Part shown: in pieces, positions 9,302-18,854 of the stretch
Numbering within the stretch: position 1 is the first letter of the stretch
How the letters are laid out: every line of letters begins with the position of its first letter
Origin: Lewinellaceae bacterium
Lineage (GTDB): Bacteria; Bacteroidota; Bacteroidia; Chitinophagales; Saprospiraceae
Length of the DNA: 64,000 nucleotides
Direction of reading: 5' to 3'
Assembly: GCA_020636045.1 (NCBI GenBank)
Contig: JACJYP010000002.1
Location: forward strand, 483,501 to 547,500
Program-made: the position numbers and the translations under genes
Notes under the pieces: generated by a model
What the model was told of the DNA's origin: nothing
The model's database searches: none
Seen by the model: only the letters and a program-made list of their open reading frames with translations

Positions 9302-11953
9302 ATGGAAAATACCCTGTTTATTTTGACAAAAAAGGCGCTGCCCGTGTTGACTGCCGCGCTTCTTTTGTCTGCCCCCATGCTGCTGAATGGCCAGAACCTG
9401 GCAGGAAAACTTGCACCGGGAGTCGATCTGAAGGCCCGGGACAGCGAGCCGGCGGAAGTGCGGATCGTCGTCAGTGATCTCGACTCTTTTTGCAAACAGT
9501 TACGGGAAAAAAAATGGCCTGTAACGCTCATTCACCGCTATGACCCCGGCAATATCGCAATCGTGAAAGTGCCGCAACATTTCCTGGCGGATAGTTTACT
9601 GCCGCTCGATATGGTGCTGTATGTCGATCGCGGTCGCGCCGAACCCCGGGAAGAATTGCCGGTACCCGGCCACAATCTTTTTACCAATAACATCAGTTAT
9701 CAACAGGCGCTTTATCCCGGCTGGAACGGGAAAGGGCGTACCGTTTCCGTGATGGAAAGGCGATTCGATACTGCCGATGTGGACCTGCGCGGTCGCGTGG
9801 CGCCGATGCGGACGGCTTCTCAGGAGCTCACGTCGCATGCGTCTGTCATGGCGTCGCTGATCGCCGGAGCAGGCAATTCCGACCCGGCCGGCCGCGGGGC
9901 TGCATGGGGCTGCCGCCTTGCCTCATCGGATTTTGCGGCCCTGCTGCCTGACCCCGACTCAGAATACGAGGCCCTGGATGTTTCCGTGCAGAACCATTCC
10001 TACGGTGTCGGCATCGAAAATTACTACGGCGCCGATGCGCTGGCCTACGACCAGAGCGTGCGCCTGAGGCCGGCGTTGTTGCATGTGTTCTCTGCAGGTA
10101 ATCTGGGGGAAGAAACATCGTCGGATGGCCCGTATAAAGGCATCGCCGGATATGCGAACCTGACCGGCAGTTTTAAAATGGCCAAAAATGCACTGCTGGT
10201 AGGCGCCGTCGATACTTTCGGAAGGGTGGTGCCATTCAGTTCCCGCGGGCCTGCCTACGACGGACGGCTCAAACCCGATCTGGTTGCGTATGGTCCCGAC
10301 GGCTCTTCCGGCTCTTCCGCATTGGTGGCGGGTGTGGCGGCGGTGCTGCAACAGGCGTATGCGTCGGAACAGGGAGGTGCTTTGCCGACAGCGGCATTGA
10401 TTCGCGCCGTGCTGGTCAACACTGCCGACGATGTAGAAGCGCCGGGTCCCGATTTTCGCTCCGGCTATGGCAATATGAATGCCTACCGGGCCGCCGCGAC
10501 GATCGAAAAAGGCAGGTACATGTCGGGCCATACGGCAGGACTGGAAGAAGTTTTTGTCGACCTGAATATCCCGCCCGGTCAGTCCGAACTGAAAGTGACC
10601 CTGTGCTGGGATGATCCTCCCGCCCAGGCCGGAGCGCCGTCTGCGCTGGTCAACGATCTCGACCTGAGCGTGATCGGCCCGGGAGGTCAGGATATTTGGC
10701 AACCCTGGGTTCTTCATACAAAAGCGCATCCTGATTCTCTTAACCTGGGCGCCGTCACAGGTCGTGATTCGATCAACAACACCGAACTGGTACTGCTGAC
10801 CTTTCCGGCAGCCGGACAATATCGCGTCCGTATTTTTGGCCGGCGCGTAACAGGAGGGGCCCAGGCTTTCTCCGTGGCTTACGATTGGCGGAGCGCAGGT
10901 GATTTTCAGTGGCGCTTTCCGGACAAGCAGGATGTCCCTTACGCTGCAAAGCCGGCTGTGCTGCACTGGGACAGCGATTTGGGCAATACTACAGGCGAGC
11001 TGTACTGGCGACTTGCAGGCGATACCTCCTGGGTGTTGGCAAACACCTCAATTCCTTTGAGCGACGGCTTTTGCCGCTGGCAAGTCCCTGATACCATTGC
11101 GCTGGCGCAGCTCAGGATGAAGACCGGCGGACAGGCATACGATAGCGATACCTTCCTGCTGGCGCCTGCCCTGCATATGAACATAGGTTTCAACTGTCCG
11201 GACTCGGTGTTGCTCTTTTGGGAAAAGGCGGCCGGCCCGTTGGCATATCGCCTCTGGGGGTTGGCCGACCGATATCTGACACCCGTATTATCGGTTGCAG
11301 ATACGCAGGTTGTGCTGGACAAAGCGATCTTTCCCTATGAGCGTTTTGCTGTAACACCGCATACCTATATTACAGGGAATTTCGAAGGCGTTCGCAGCAG
11401 CGCCCCCGGCATAGCGGACCAGGGTGTGGATTGTTACTTCCGCAGCCTGCTGGCCGATCTGGATGGCGACGATCATGTGCAACTGAGCTGCCTGCTGGGC
11501 AGTACCTATGCTATAAATAAAGTACACTTGCAAAAGCAGATTGCCGGCGTATTTGCCGATCTTTTTCAATGGGACCAGCCCGGGCAACTGGTTTTTAATA
11601 CGATCGATTCAAATCTTCTTCCCGGGATCAACCGCTATCGCGCCGTACTGGAAACAGGGAGCGGAGCGCTGCTGTATAGTGACACGGTTGTGGTATATTC
11701 GGCAGGCAGAAGCGAATACTTTGTTTTTCCAAACCCGGTTACGGCAGGAGGGGTGCTTAATGTTATCTCCCAAAGTACGGACGACGATACACAATTTGCG
11801 CTGTTCGATCCTTTGGGAAGGCAAATTCTTGAAACACCCATGCCGGAGACGCTGCTTGAGGTGCCGCTGCCCTTGCTGGCGCCCGGTGTCTGTTTTTATA
11901 CCATACGACAGGGAGGGAAAGTCGGGTATGCCGGCAAGGTATCCATAAAATAA
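9302..11953 (+). CDS. Subtilisin-like (S8) T9SS-secreted protein, catalytic motifs altered
   Basis: An 883-aa protein. I choose ATG 9302 because it begins directly with a signal peptide (residues 1-31, LLLSAPMLLNGQ); a longer in-frame start at 9224 would put 26 residues before it. The S8 fold is visible: His179 in TSHASVMASLIAG, oxyanion Asn267 in FSAGN, and Ser336 in GSSGSSALVAG. The Asp motif, normally V-x-V-x-D-x-G, reads VSVMERRFD, so Glu152 stands where Asp is expected. The Ser motif has Ala340 in place of the conserved Pro. A beta-rich region follows, then a T9SS type A sorting domain starting VFPNPV and ending at the stop. It is exported; whether it is an active protease is uncertain. 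A strong hairpin begins right after the stop. Confidence 0.85.
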   Translation: MENTLFILTKKALPVLTAALLLSAPMLLNGQNLAGKLAPGVDLKARDSEPAEVRIVVSDLDSFCKQLREKKWPVTLIHRYDPGNIAIVKVPQHFLADSLLPLDMVLYVDRGRAEPREELPVPGHNLFTNNISYQQALYPGWNGKGRTVSVMERRFDTADVDLRGRVAPMRTASQELTSHASVMASLIAGAGNSDPAGRGAAWGCRLASSDFAALLPDPDSEYEALDVSVQNHSYGVGIENYYGADALAYDQSVRLRPALLHVFSAGNLGEETSSDGPYKGIAGYANLTGSFKMAKNALLVGAVDTFGRVVPFSSRGPAYDGRLKPDLVAYGPDGSSGSSALVAGVAAVLQQAYASEQGGALPTAALIRAVLVNTADDVEAPGPDFRSGYGNMNAYRAAATIEKGRYMSGHTAGLEEVFVDLNIPPGQSELKVTLCWDDPPAQAGAPSALVNDLDLSVIGPGGQDIWQPWVLHTKAHPDSLNLGAVTGRDSINNTELVLLTFPAAGQYRVRIFGRRVTGGAQAFSVAYDWRSAGDFQWRFPDKQDVPYAAKPAVLHWDSDLGNTTGELYWRLAGDTSWVLANTSIPLSDGFCRWQVPDTIALAQLRMKTGGQAYDSDTFLLAPALHMNIGFNCPDSVLLFWEKAAGPLAYRLWGLADRYLTPVLSVADTQVVLDKAIFPYERFAVTPHTYITGNFEGVRSSAPGIADQGVDCYFRSLLADLDGDDHVQLSCLLGSTYAINKVHLQKQIAGVFADLFQWDQPGQLVFNTIDSNLLPGINRYRAVLETGSGALLYSDTVVVYSAGRSEYFVFPNPVTAGGVLNVISQSTDDDTQFALFDPLGRQILETPMPETLLEVPLPLLAPGVCFYTIRQGGKVGYAGKVSIK

Positions 11954-11985
11954 GCGGGTTGCCGGAGTCGAATCCGGCAACCCGC
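11954..11985. terminator. Strong hairpin between convergent protease genes
   Basis: A perfect 13-bp GC-rich stem (11954-11966 with 11973-11985) and six-base loop begin at the base after the S8 stop. There is no clear T tract on the plus side. On the minus strand the hairpin is followed by a T-rich run, so it may stop transcription from either side. Confidence 0.55.
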
Positions 11986-12011
11986 CATGCAAGAACACAG
12001 AGATGAATTTC

Positions 12012-12824
12012 TCAATAGAGATAATCCAGTGCGGTTTTATCGTTGTTGGTGAAAGGCCTGTCGTCGCCTTGGCCGATGCATGACAGCATCCATGAATTTG
12101 CGTCAGGGCCTGTTGGCGTGCCGGTGATGTGGATGGCGCCTACGCCTGCCGAGCCTTCATTCACGGCTTGTCCGCCGCAACTGTATGCGCGGTTCATAAA
12201 ATCGGTGTGGCGGAAACCGATGCAGTGACCCATTTCATGCGCCAGAATAGAAGCTACCGTGCCTTGCGGCTGGTTGCCTATGGCGTTTGAGTTGACCTTG
12301 ATCGTGCCGTAAGGATTTCCTCCGCTGGTGGGGAATCCGGCCGACGCGAGGAAGTTACCGTTCCCTTTTTTGATCTGAATGTTGGCGCCGTTGCTGCTGT
12401 TCACCCTGCTGAATGTGATAGACAGGTTTTCATTGTTGTAACGCTGGATCGCCAGATCGAGCGCGGCAATGTAGGACGTCGGCAGTTTGTTTCCACCGTT
12501 TCCGGCGTTGATCCAAACCTTGATGTTGCGCGGAAGTCCGGTTACGAGGTTCGTCGTGTGATACTGTTCTTCATCGCCGACGCGAAGGATATGGTAATCC
12601 AGGGTTTTATCGAGGTCTTCGGGCGCAAGAAAAATATCGCCTTCGACGATATAACCGCCGTCGGCTTCTTTGGCATTCTGGGGGCTGAACCCAAGGGCGA
12701 GTATTTTGTCCTGAACGTCCTGTGAGAGTTCATTTGCAATGTTTTCATCAGTTTGTTTGGCGCATGAGTTCAGGCCTGCCAATAGCAGTGCCAGTGAGGC
12801 GAAGGAAAGTACGCGTTTCAACAT
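12012..12824 (-). CDS. M57-like zinc metalloprotease lipoprotein
   Basis: A 270-aa protein with a signal peptide and lipobox ending at Cys21 (LAGLNSC). The metzincin zinc-binding motif HEMGHCIGFRH gives ligands His196, His200 and His206 with catalytic Glu197. Together with the length and lipoprotein nature this resembles the M57 'HEIGH' group, common in Bacteroidota and myxobacteria. It is expected to be anchored in the envelope, facing the periplasm or the surface. A good promoter match lies just upstream. The gene converges with the S8 gene. Substrate unknown. Confidence 0.88.
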   Translation of the reverse strand: MLKRVLSFASLALLLAGLNSCAKQTDENIANELSQDVQDKILALGFSPQNAKEADGGYIVEGDIFLAPEDLDKTLDYHILRVGDEEQYHTTNLVTGLPRNIKVWINAGNGGNKLPTSYIAALDLAIQRYNNENLSITFSRVNSSNGANIQIKKGNGNFLASAGFPTSGGNPYGTIKVNSNAIGNQPQGTVASILAHEMGHCIGFRHTDFMNRAYSCGGQAVNEGSAGVGAIHITGTPTGPDANSWMLSCIGQGDDRPFTNNDKTALDYLY

Positions 12825-12868
12825 AATAAGAAAGTTTGGTTTGGATGATGAAAAAAGTATTACATCGG

Positions 12869-12898
12869 CAAATGTAAAAATGTTCCATTATCAACCAA
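12869..12898 (-). promoter_or_regulatory. Bacteroidota-type promoter of the M57-like gene
   Basis: On the minus strand TTG (12896-12898), exactly 19 nt, then TACATTTG (12869-12876) match the consensus TTG-N19-TAnnTTTG. Transcription would start near 12862, about 38 nt before the ATG. Confidence 0.65.
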
Positions 12899-12970
12899 CG
12901 CTTCCTTGTTTTTTTATTTGGCAGGGTATGTATCAGCCGAATCTTCTATGGCGGTACTTATTTGTTTTCG

Positions 12971-14203
12971 TTACATTTTGATCTGTATTTGCGTGCCGAC
13001 AAGGTCTTCAACCGTCTCCCGGCGCCGGATCAGATGTGCCTTTCCATTATAAAGCAATACCTCCGCCGGCCGCGGGCGCGAATTGTAATTGGAGGCCATC
13101 ATCCAGCCGTAGGCGCCGGCATTGTAAAAACCGATGATATCGCCTTCCACGGCCTCCGCGATGCGTCGGTCGATGCCAAAGGTGTCGGTTTCACAAATAT
13201 TGCCCACTACCGTGTAAATACGGGGCTTGAAGGTGGGTTCCGTGACGTTCACGATCTTGTGGTATGAGCCGTAGAACATCGGTCGTATCAGGTGGTTGAA
13301 GCCGGTATCCAGGCCGATAAAAACGGTGGAGGTCGTCTGTTTCACAAGGGTGCAGCGCGCAAACAGGTATCCCGATTCGCTTACAAGGAATTTGCCCGGC
13401 TCAAACATCAGGGTCAGATCGCGGCCGTATTCCCGGCAGAACGTTTCAAAACGGGCGCTGAGTTTTTCACCGAGTTCTTCTACGTCCGTTTCGATGTCGT
13501 CGGGCTTGTATGGCACTTTGAAGCCGCTTCCCAGATCGATGTACTGCAACTCCGGGAATTTGCGCGCGGCTTCGAACAGGATGTCGGCGCCGCGCAGGAA
13601 AATATCGACATCGAGGATATCCGAACCCGTATGCATGTGCAGCCCTTCTACCCTGAGCCCCTGGCTTTCCACGACGCGCAGTACGTGCGGCAACTGGTGT
13701 ATGCTGATGCCGAATTTGGAGTCGATGTGCCCTACGCTGATGTTTTCGTGTCCGCCGGCCATCAGGTGCGGGTTGATGCGCAGGCAAACGGGTACGTTTT
13801 TATGATGCAGGCCCCAGTTTTCCAGCATGGGAATGGCGTCGATGTTGATCTTCACGCCCAGTTTCACGGCTTCGTCGAATTCGTCGGCGCCGGCAAAGTT
13901 TGGCGTGTACAGAATATCGTCCGGCTGAAAACCCGCCATCAGCCCGAGTTGCACTTCCTGGATGGAAACGCAATCGAGACCGGCGCCCCATTTTTTGAAA
14001 AGGCGCATCACCGTGAGGTTGCTCAGCGCCTTGCAGGCGTAGTGAATGCGGAGTTTCGGGTATGAAAAAGCCGCAGTGATGCGCCGGTACTGGCGTTCCA
14101 TCACTGCGGCATCGTATACGTAAAGCGGGGTGCCGTATTCCCGGCAAAGTTCGAGGGGATCGATACCGCCGTTCAGCAGGTATTTGTTGTTGACAAGTTC
14201 CAT
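12971..14203 (-). CDS. lysA: Diaminopimelate decarboxylase
   Basis: A 410-aa fold-type III PLP enzyme; family members are about 400-420 aa. It catalyses the last step of lysine synthesis, meso-diaminopimelate to L-lysine plus CO2, in the cytoplasm. PLP-binding Lys58 lies in IHYACKALSN. Other family landmarks are GLHMHTGSDI, the phosphate-binding DLGSGFK, the EPGKF segment and the substrate-binding CETDTFG near the C-terminus. The ATG at 14203 gives a normal N-terminus starting with the GTPLYVYD strand about 25 residues in. It sits between a metalloprotease and a CotH-like gene, not in a lysine operon. A -7-like element lies 32 bp upstream. Confidence 0.95.
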   Translation of the reverse strand: MELVNNKYLLNGGIDPLELCREYGTPLYVYDAAVMERQYRRITAAFSYPKLRIHYACKALSNLTVMRLFKKWGAGLDCVSIQEVQLGLMAGFQPDDILYTPNFAGADEFDEAVKLGVKINIDAIPMLENWGLHHKNVPVCLRINPHLMAGGHENISVGHIDSKFGISIHQLPHVLRVVESQGLRVEGLHMHTGSDILDVDIFLRGADILFEAARKFPELQYIDLGSGFKVPYKPDDIETDVEELGEKLSARFETFCREYGRDLTLMFEPGKFLVSESGYLFARCTLVKQTTSTVFIGLDTGFNHLIRPMFYGSYHKIVNVTEPTFKPRIYTVVGNICETDTFGIDRRIAEAVEGDIIGFYNAGAYGWMMASNYNSRPRPAEVLLYNGKAHLIRRRETVEDLVGTQIQIKM

Positions 14204-14234
14204 AGAGCGTTTCGCAAATCAATTTTTCGAAACG

Positions 14235-14242
14235 CAAAAGTA
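14235..14242 (-). promoter_or_regulatory. Possible -7 element of lysA
   Basis: TACTTTTG on the minus strand matches TAnnTTTG. No TTG is found at the expected upstream spacing, so this is a partial match. Confidence 0.35.
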
Positions 14243-14279
14243 GGGCGGTAAGACCGGTTTATCCGAATGCAGCCGGAAA

Positions 14280-15305
14280 CTATCTCAAATCCCCCTTAGG
14301 TCGGAGTTGTTCGATGCTTTTTTCCTGCAACAGCTGGAAGAAGGACTCGAGATAAGTGGTCATTCCTTTGGCTATATTTTTCGGCATATACGGCTTGTTG
14401 CACCATTCCAGCAGGTCAAGCCGCTTGCTTTCGATCAGCCGGCAGGCTTGCTGCAGCGCTTCCTTAGGTATATGCCCCGCTATCATGTAGCGCTGTTGTA
14501 CTTTTTTGATACCTGTCTCGGAGTTAGGCACGGCGTAGGGCGCGCTCACCAGTCCCGAAAAGTCGAAGTCATAGGGGATCGTCCGGTACCTGTTGCTGCC
14601 CTTTTCGAGGAGCATATACAGGTTGCGCCCGTCGGCAAGGCTCCAGTCCGTATTGCCGATCATGTACTGGAACATGATCATCAGGGCCGTCTGGTCGGTC
14701 TGCAGGCTGTCGTCGGGCACCTCGAACAACGACGTAATATGTCCGTTCAGGCGCGCTTCCAGTTGCTCTTTGTGCTCCAGCATCAGACAGTACACCGGCG
14801 CCCGGTCCTGCTCTACGTGCCGGTCGCGAAAAATGACCCGTACCAGTCTGGCGCGTACGCTGTACGGACTGAGTTGTTCGTACATACGGTATGCGACGTA
14901 TTCGCGCAGCAGCAACTCTTCTCCCTGCGGATCGTTGAAGCACGGTATCACCATTTTGACCTCGTTGAAGGTATCGAGTTGTGCGGCACGCAGGTCCTTT
15001 TTGGAAAACTTGAGTTTGAGCGGCGGCGTCTCACAGGTGCGGCGGCGGAATTTTCCGCGCGGGCGCACTTCTACCTTCATCATCTTTCCGTCGGGGGTTG
15101 TGATCGCCCCGGGGAAATACTGGTTCGTATGTTTACTGTTAATTAATTCGGTCAGGTCCAGTTCCAGCGTGATCGTAGCGCCTTCCGAGGGGGTGAGCAG
15201 GTCAAATGCCGTGCGCTTCTGCGCCTGTACAAAGCTTGTAAAAAGCAATAGCAACAGGCTGGTTATGAGGGGTTTGTAATTGTGGTGGATTGTTTTCAAG
15301 AACAT
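14280..15305 (-). CDS. Secreted CotH-like protein
   Basis: A 341-aa protein with a clear signal peptide (residues about 13-29, ending FVQAQ). The first domain carries a VEVRPRGKFRRR stretch followed by PPLKLKFSKKDL, similar to the RGN...KPYKLKF pattern of CotH-type proteins. Later GNTDWS, then N-L-Y-M and PYDFDFSG, resemble the CotH metal-binding region with a DxD. CotH relatives are atypical secreted protein kinases or structural cell-surface proteins. I infer membership of that fold from these patterns only; the overall similarity is remote. It is not coupled tightly to lysA (76-bp gap). An alternative is an uncharacterised Bacteroidota exported family. Confidence 0.6.
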   Translation of the reverse strand: MFLKTIHHNYKPLITSLLLLLFTSFVQAQKRTAFDLLTPSEGATITLELDLTELINSKHTNQYFPGAITTPDGKMMKVEVRPRGKFRRRTCETPPLKLKFSKKDLRAAQLDTFNEVKMVIPCFNDPQGEELLLREYVAYRMYEQLSPYSVRARLVRVIFRDRHVEQDRAPVYCLMLEHKEQLEARLNGHITSLFEVPDDSLQTDQTALMIMFQYMIGNTDWSLADGRNLYMLLEKGSNRYRTIPYDFDFSGLVSAPYAVPNSETGIKKVQQRYMIAGHIPKEALQQACRLIESKRLDLLEWCNKPYMPKNIAKGMTTYLESFFQLLQEKSIEQLRPKGDLR

Positions 15306-15731
15306 AACGTATTAGTTTTATTTGTCAGCAAGGCCGGGGACAGGAATAAAGCGGGCTTGCACCCGTGGGTGTATGGTCGTTGGGGCCCCCTGAAATATCA
15401 ATGATTTGGTTGTGCCCTATAGACACGTCTTTCGGAAGAGACGTTGCAATCCGGTGGCGGAAAAACTTGTTAAAGTTATGGCAGCGGAACAAAGAAAAAT
15501 GACCCCTGCTTCCACCAAAACCGTTCTTTTGCGCATCAAAGATCGGTAGAACCCGGAAGACGGGACCCAAAGCTTGGACAAGGGGTCGGTTTGGGCGGTT
15601 GAACGTCGGAAATTTACCGTCTAACATTTAAGTACCGGATGTTGTTTGCGGCGTTGACTTTATTGCTGCAAACAGATACTCCGGCACTCTGCTCCATCCG
15701 ACAGGGTCCCGACGCGAGATCATACCTGCAC
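15306..15731. other. Intergenic region without a recognisable gene
   Basis: This is 426 bp between divergent genes. It contains a stem-loop near 15426-15445 (ACGTCTT / AAGAGACGT around TCGG) and otherwise nothing I can name. A 100-codon minus-strand frame at 15325-15627 has no signal peptide, domain or family resemblance, so I do not call it. The promoters for both neighbours should lie here but no clear consensus is seen. Confidence 0.5.
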
Positions 15732-16259
15732 ATGACCGAAACGCAACTCCTGCAACGCCTGAAAGAACAGGACCCTGCCGCGCAAAAATGGCTGTACGAT
15801 CGCTATGCGCCGATGCTGTTTGCCGTTTGCCGGCGTTATCTTCGCAGCCGTGAGGATGCCGAGGAGGCGCTGGTCAGCGGTTTGTACAAGGTGTTTGCGC
15901 AAATCGACCAGTACACGGGGACGGGAAGTTTCGAAGGCTGGATGCGGCGGATCGTGGTCAACGAAGCGCTGATGATGCTGCGCAAGGGAAGCCTGCTGAT
16001 CTTTCCGGGAGAAGACGGTCAGATACCCGAACGCCGCGACGGGTATTCCGTAGAAGCGGAAATCTCCGCCCGGGAAATACTCGAGTTGCTCGACGAACTG
16101 CCGAACGGCTACCGTACCGTGTTCAATCTTTATGTGATTGAGGGATACAAGCACCAGGAAATTGCAGATATGCTCGGCATCAGCATCAATACCAGCAAAT
16201 CGCAGCTGATCCTGGCCAAGGAAAAACTGAGGAACCTGCTGATCAGCAAAGGATATTGA
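15732..16259 (+). CDS. ECF-type RNA polymerase sigma factor
   Basis: A 175-aa protein from ATG 15732 (MTETQLLQRLKEQDP), the typical start for this group; an upstream in-frame start at 15639 would add 31 unlikely residues. Sigma region 2 spans about residues 20-85 (LYDRYAPMLFAVCRRYL, then RSREDAEEALV). Region 4 spans about residues 115-170, with a helix-turn-helix reading KHQEIADMLGISINTSKSQL. It is expected to direct RNA polymerase to a small regulon. The next gene encodes a small single-span membrane protein whose position fits a sigma partner, followed by a membrane glycosyltransferase-like gene. Confidence 0.92.
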   Translation: MTETQLLQRLKEQDPAAQKWLYDRYAPMLFAVCRRYLRSREDAEEALVSGLYKVFAQIDQYTGTGSFEGWMRRIVVNEALMMLRKGSLLIFPGEDGQIPERRDGYSVEAEISAREILELLDELPNGYRTVFNLYVIEGYKHQEIADMLGISINTSKSQLILAKEKLRNLLISKGY

Positions 16260-16310
16260 GAAGCCCGGCGATATTCGGGACCAGGCTTTTCGACGCAAAC
16301 CATACAACCC

Positions 16311-16526
16311 ATGCCCGACCTGTTCGATTTTTTCAAGGAAAATGAATCCAAACTGCACGAGCGCCCCTCGGAGCAGGTGTGGAACAGGCTTGAAAAGCAG
16401 CTCCACCGCACGCGCCGTCCGAAGCGCCGGGGCATCCGTTTTTTGCAGTTGGGCGCAGTCGCGCTGATCATTCTCCTGCTGCTGCTGGCAGCCGCCATCG
16501 TGTGGCATTATGTCAATTTGCGTTGA
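16311..16526 (+). CDS. Small single-span membrane protein, possible anti-sigma partner
   Basis: A 71-aa protein. It has a charged N-terminal half (residues 1-42, including PSEQVWNRLEKQL) and one transmembrane helix near residues 46-67, ending with a very short tail. It starts 51 bp after the ECF sigma gene on the same strand. Size, topology and position suggest a truncated anti-sigma-like regulator with its N-terminus in the cytoplasm, but there is no recognisable anti-sigma domain. Function therefore rests on context. Confidence 0.65.
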   Translation: MPDLFDFFKENESKLHERPSEQVWNRLEKQLHRTRRPKRRGIRFLQLGAVALIILLLLLAAAIVWHYVNLR

Positions 16527-16607
16527 CGCAGCAACGATGCCTTGCGCCGCGGGGCGGAAAGTCCGCGGTTGTTCCTACCTTTCGCCGGTTTTACGAAACA
16601 GTACATC

Positions 16608-18809
16608 ATGGCAAAATCCGGTAAATCCTCCCAAAAGTCCAGTGCTTCCGCGAAAAAACAAGCCCCTGTGGTGGTCGACAGGCTGGAACGGCCTCCGGTC
16701 GACGACCCTTCCGCTCCCTTGCTGAAAAAAATATTCTGGGGCATTGCCGCCGCCGGTTTTTTGTACATGGTCGGCCTGTCTTTCGGCTCCGGGATCAATG
16801 CCGACGACAAATTCCAGGTAGATTACTCGCAGAAACTCGTTCAGTATTACAGCACTTTCGGGAAGGACACGACCGCGCTGAACATTCCGGAGGGAAATAT
16901 GCATCTCTACGGCGGCTTTTTTGAAGTCGTCACGGGTTTTGCCAACAAGGTCCTGGGCTACACGCCGGACCAACTCGCCTACCACAACCTGCGCCACGCT
17001 TCCAGCGCGATCCTGGGTTGGGTGGCGATCCTGTGCGCCGGGCTGCTCGCCCTGCTGATCGCCGGCTGGCGCGCGGGCATCATTACCCTCATCGTCATGC
17101 TGTTGTCGCCGCGGTTCGTCGGCGATGCCATGATGAACCCGAAAGACATACCGTTTGCCGCAGGGTACATGATGGCCATTTACAATATTGCCGCCGTATT
17201 CGACCGCATGCCCGCGCCGCGGCGCATTAATATAGTAGGCCTGATCGCAGGCCTTGCGATCGCTCTGGCCACCCGCGCCGGCGGCTTGCTGCCGTTTGCC
17301 ATGCTGTTTTTGTTTGCAGGCCTCCATTTTCTCCTGAAAAACGGCGGTTTTAAGGCGTTTTCACAGACAAAGCTGCTCAAAAAATACCTGCTGATCGTGG
17401 TCGGCGCGGCTGTCGGCGGCTACGCCCTGGCGCTGTTGTTCTGGCCTTTTGCCCTTCAGAAGCCTTTCGAAAATCCCTTCGTGGCGCTGTCGAAATTTGC
17501 TGTTCTGGAAGTCAAGATCCGCGTGCTTTACGAAGGCGTCAATGTGATGTCGGACAAAACACCCTGGCATTATCCGGTAAAGTGGATACTGTATACCATT
17601 CCGCTGGCGGCCCTGGCGGGCTTCGCAGGCAGCCTGTTGTGGCTGGGCCGGCTGCTCCGGCGCTACCAGCCTCTCTGGGTGATGATGGTGCTTTTTGCGG
17701 GCATTTTCCCCGTTTATTACGTGATCTACAAAAATTCGGTGATCCACGACGGCTGGCGTCACCTCACCTTCGCCTATCCGCCGATTTGCGTGGCGGCAGG
17801 CTTGTTCTGGCACGAACTCGCCCGCACTTTTTCGGAAAGAAAATACGCGCAGTGGGCTGTGTACGGGGCCGCCGCCCTGCTGACGGTCGATGCGGGCGCA
17901 TTTATTGCAGCCAACCCGAAGTTTCCTTACGTCTACTTCAATCCGCTGGCCGGCGGCATCAAAGGCGCCTACGGCAAATTTGAAACGGACTACTGGGGCG
18001 TCAGCGTGCGGCAGGGGCTGGAATGGATGGAGAAAAAAGGTATCCTGAAACCCGATATGGACGAAACGATCGTCATCGCCACCAATATGTACTATTCCGC
18101 AAAGGAACTCACGGCGAAATATGGCGATAAAGTGAAGATCAAATACCTGAAGTGGGAAAAACGCTGCGACGACGCCTGGGATTATGCCTTGTATCCGACC
18201 CGTTTCCTCGATGCGGCGGCCCTGGAAAAAGGCAAATGGCCGCCCGACAATGCGATCCATATGATCGAGGCAGGCGGCGTGCCCCTGCTCGCTATTTTGA
18301 AAGACAATGGCAAGAACTGCTCGCTCGGGATGGCGGCCGCGCGCGTGGGCGACTGGCCCACGGCGATCGAGCGTCTTCAGGCGGAAATTAAAAACGTGCC
18401 GGACAACGAACTCGCCTGGGCGGCGCTCGGGCAGGTGTACCTGACAGTGGACAGCCTCGAACTCGGCAAGGCCGCCGCAGAAAAAGCGCTGGAGATCAAC
18501 CCCGACGATTCGCAGGCGAACAACCTGATCGGTATGTACTGGCTGTACAAAAACGACGGCGCCAAAGCGAAGGAACAGTTCGAATATTCGCTCCGCCGGG
18601 ACCCGAGCAACCCCGCGGCCTGGTACTATCTCGCGCTGATCGCCCAGAGCCAGGGCGATTACCAGACCGCGCTGAACAACCTGATGTCGGCGATCCGCAC
18701 CGCGCCGAATTTCAAACAGGCATACGAGTTGTCGGCGCAGATATACGACAGGCTGGGCGATCCTACCCGGGCGCAGCAATTCCGCGCCGCCATGGGGCAG
18801 ATCAAATAG
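16608..18809 (+). CDS. GT-C type membrane glycosyltransferase-like protein with C-terminal TPRs
   Basis: A 733-aa protein from ATG 16608 (MAKSGKSSQKSS); an upstream in-frame start at 16542 only adds translated leader. About ten hydrophobic segments span residues 45-450. The acidic NADDKFQ after the first membrane span and the loop SPRFVGDAMMNPKDIPFA are where GT-C enzymes (family 39/PMT-like) carry catalytic acids. After residue 590 there are tetratricopeptide repeats (for example AWAALGQVYL, then NLIGMYWLYKNDGAKAKEQF, then AWYYLALIAQSQGDY). I infer transfer of a sugar from a lipid-linked donor on the outer face of the inner membrane; donor and acceptor are unknown. It lies downstream of the sigma factor gene, suggesting envelope control. 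Confidence 0.75.
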   Translation: MAKSGKSSQKSSASAKKQAPVVVDRLERPPVDDPSAPLLKKIFWGIAAAGFLYMVGLSFGSGINADDKFQVDYSQKLVQYYSTFGKDTTALNIPEGNMHLYGGFFEVVTGFANKVLGYTPDQLAYHNLRHASSAILGWVAILCAGLLALLIAGWRAGIITLIVMLLSPRFVGDAMMNPKDIPFAAGYMMAIYNIAAVFDRMPAPRRINIVGLIAGLAIALATRAGGLLPFAMLFLFAGLHFLLKNGGFKAFSQTKLLKKYLLIVVGAAVGGYALALLFWPFALQKPFENPFVALSKFAVLEVKIRVLYEGVNVMSDKTPWHYPVKWILYTIPLAALAGFAGSLLWLGRLLRRYQPLWVMMVLFAGIFPVYYVIYKNSVIHDGWRHLTFAYPPICVAAGLFWHELARTFSERKYAQWAVYGAAALLTVDAGAFIAANPKFPYVYFNPLAGGIKGAYGKFETDYWGVSVRQGLEWMEKKGILKPDMDETIVIATNMYYSAKELTAKYGDKVKIKYLKWEKRCDDAWDYALYPTRFLDAAALEKGKWPPDNAIHMIEAGGVPLLAILKDNGKNCSLGMAAARVGDWPTAIERLQAEIKNVPDNELAWAALGQVYLTVDSLELGKAAAEKALEINPDDSQANNLIGMYWLYKNDGAKAKEQFEYSLRRDPSNPAAWYYLALIAQSQGDYQTALNNLMSAIRTAPNFKQAYELSAQIYDRLGDPTRAQQFRAAMGQIK

Positions 18810-18854
18810 CGCATGTGTGCCGATTAATCCACCGGATCATTTAAAACAACGGTC

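Noticed and set aside
11954..11990. tRNA-like T-arm (GTCGAATCC)
   Set aside because: It is the loop of a simple 13-bp hairpin; no acceptor, D or anticodon arms are present.
15325..15627. 100-codon minus-strand gene or transposase remnant
   Set aside because: No catalytic motif, signal or recognisable family; composition fits noncoding DNA.
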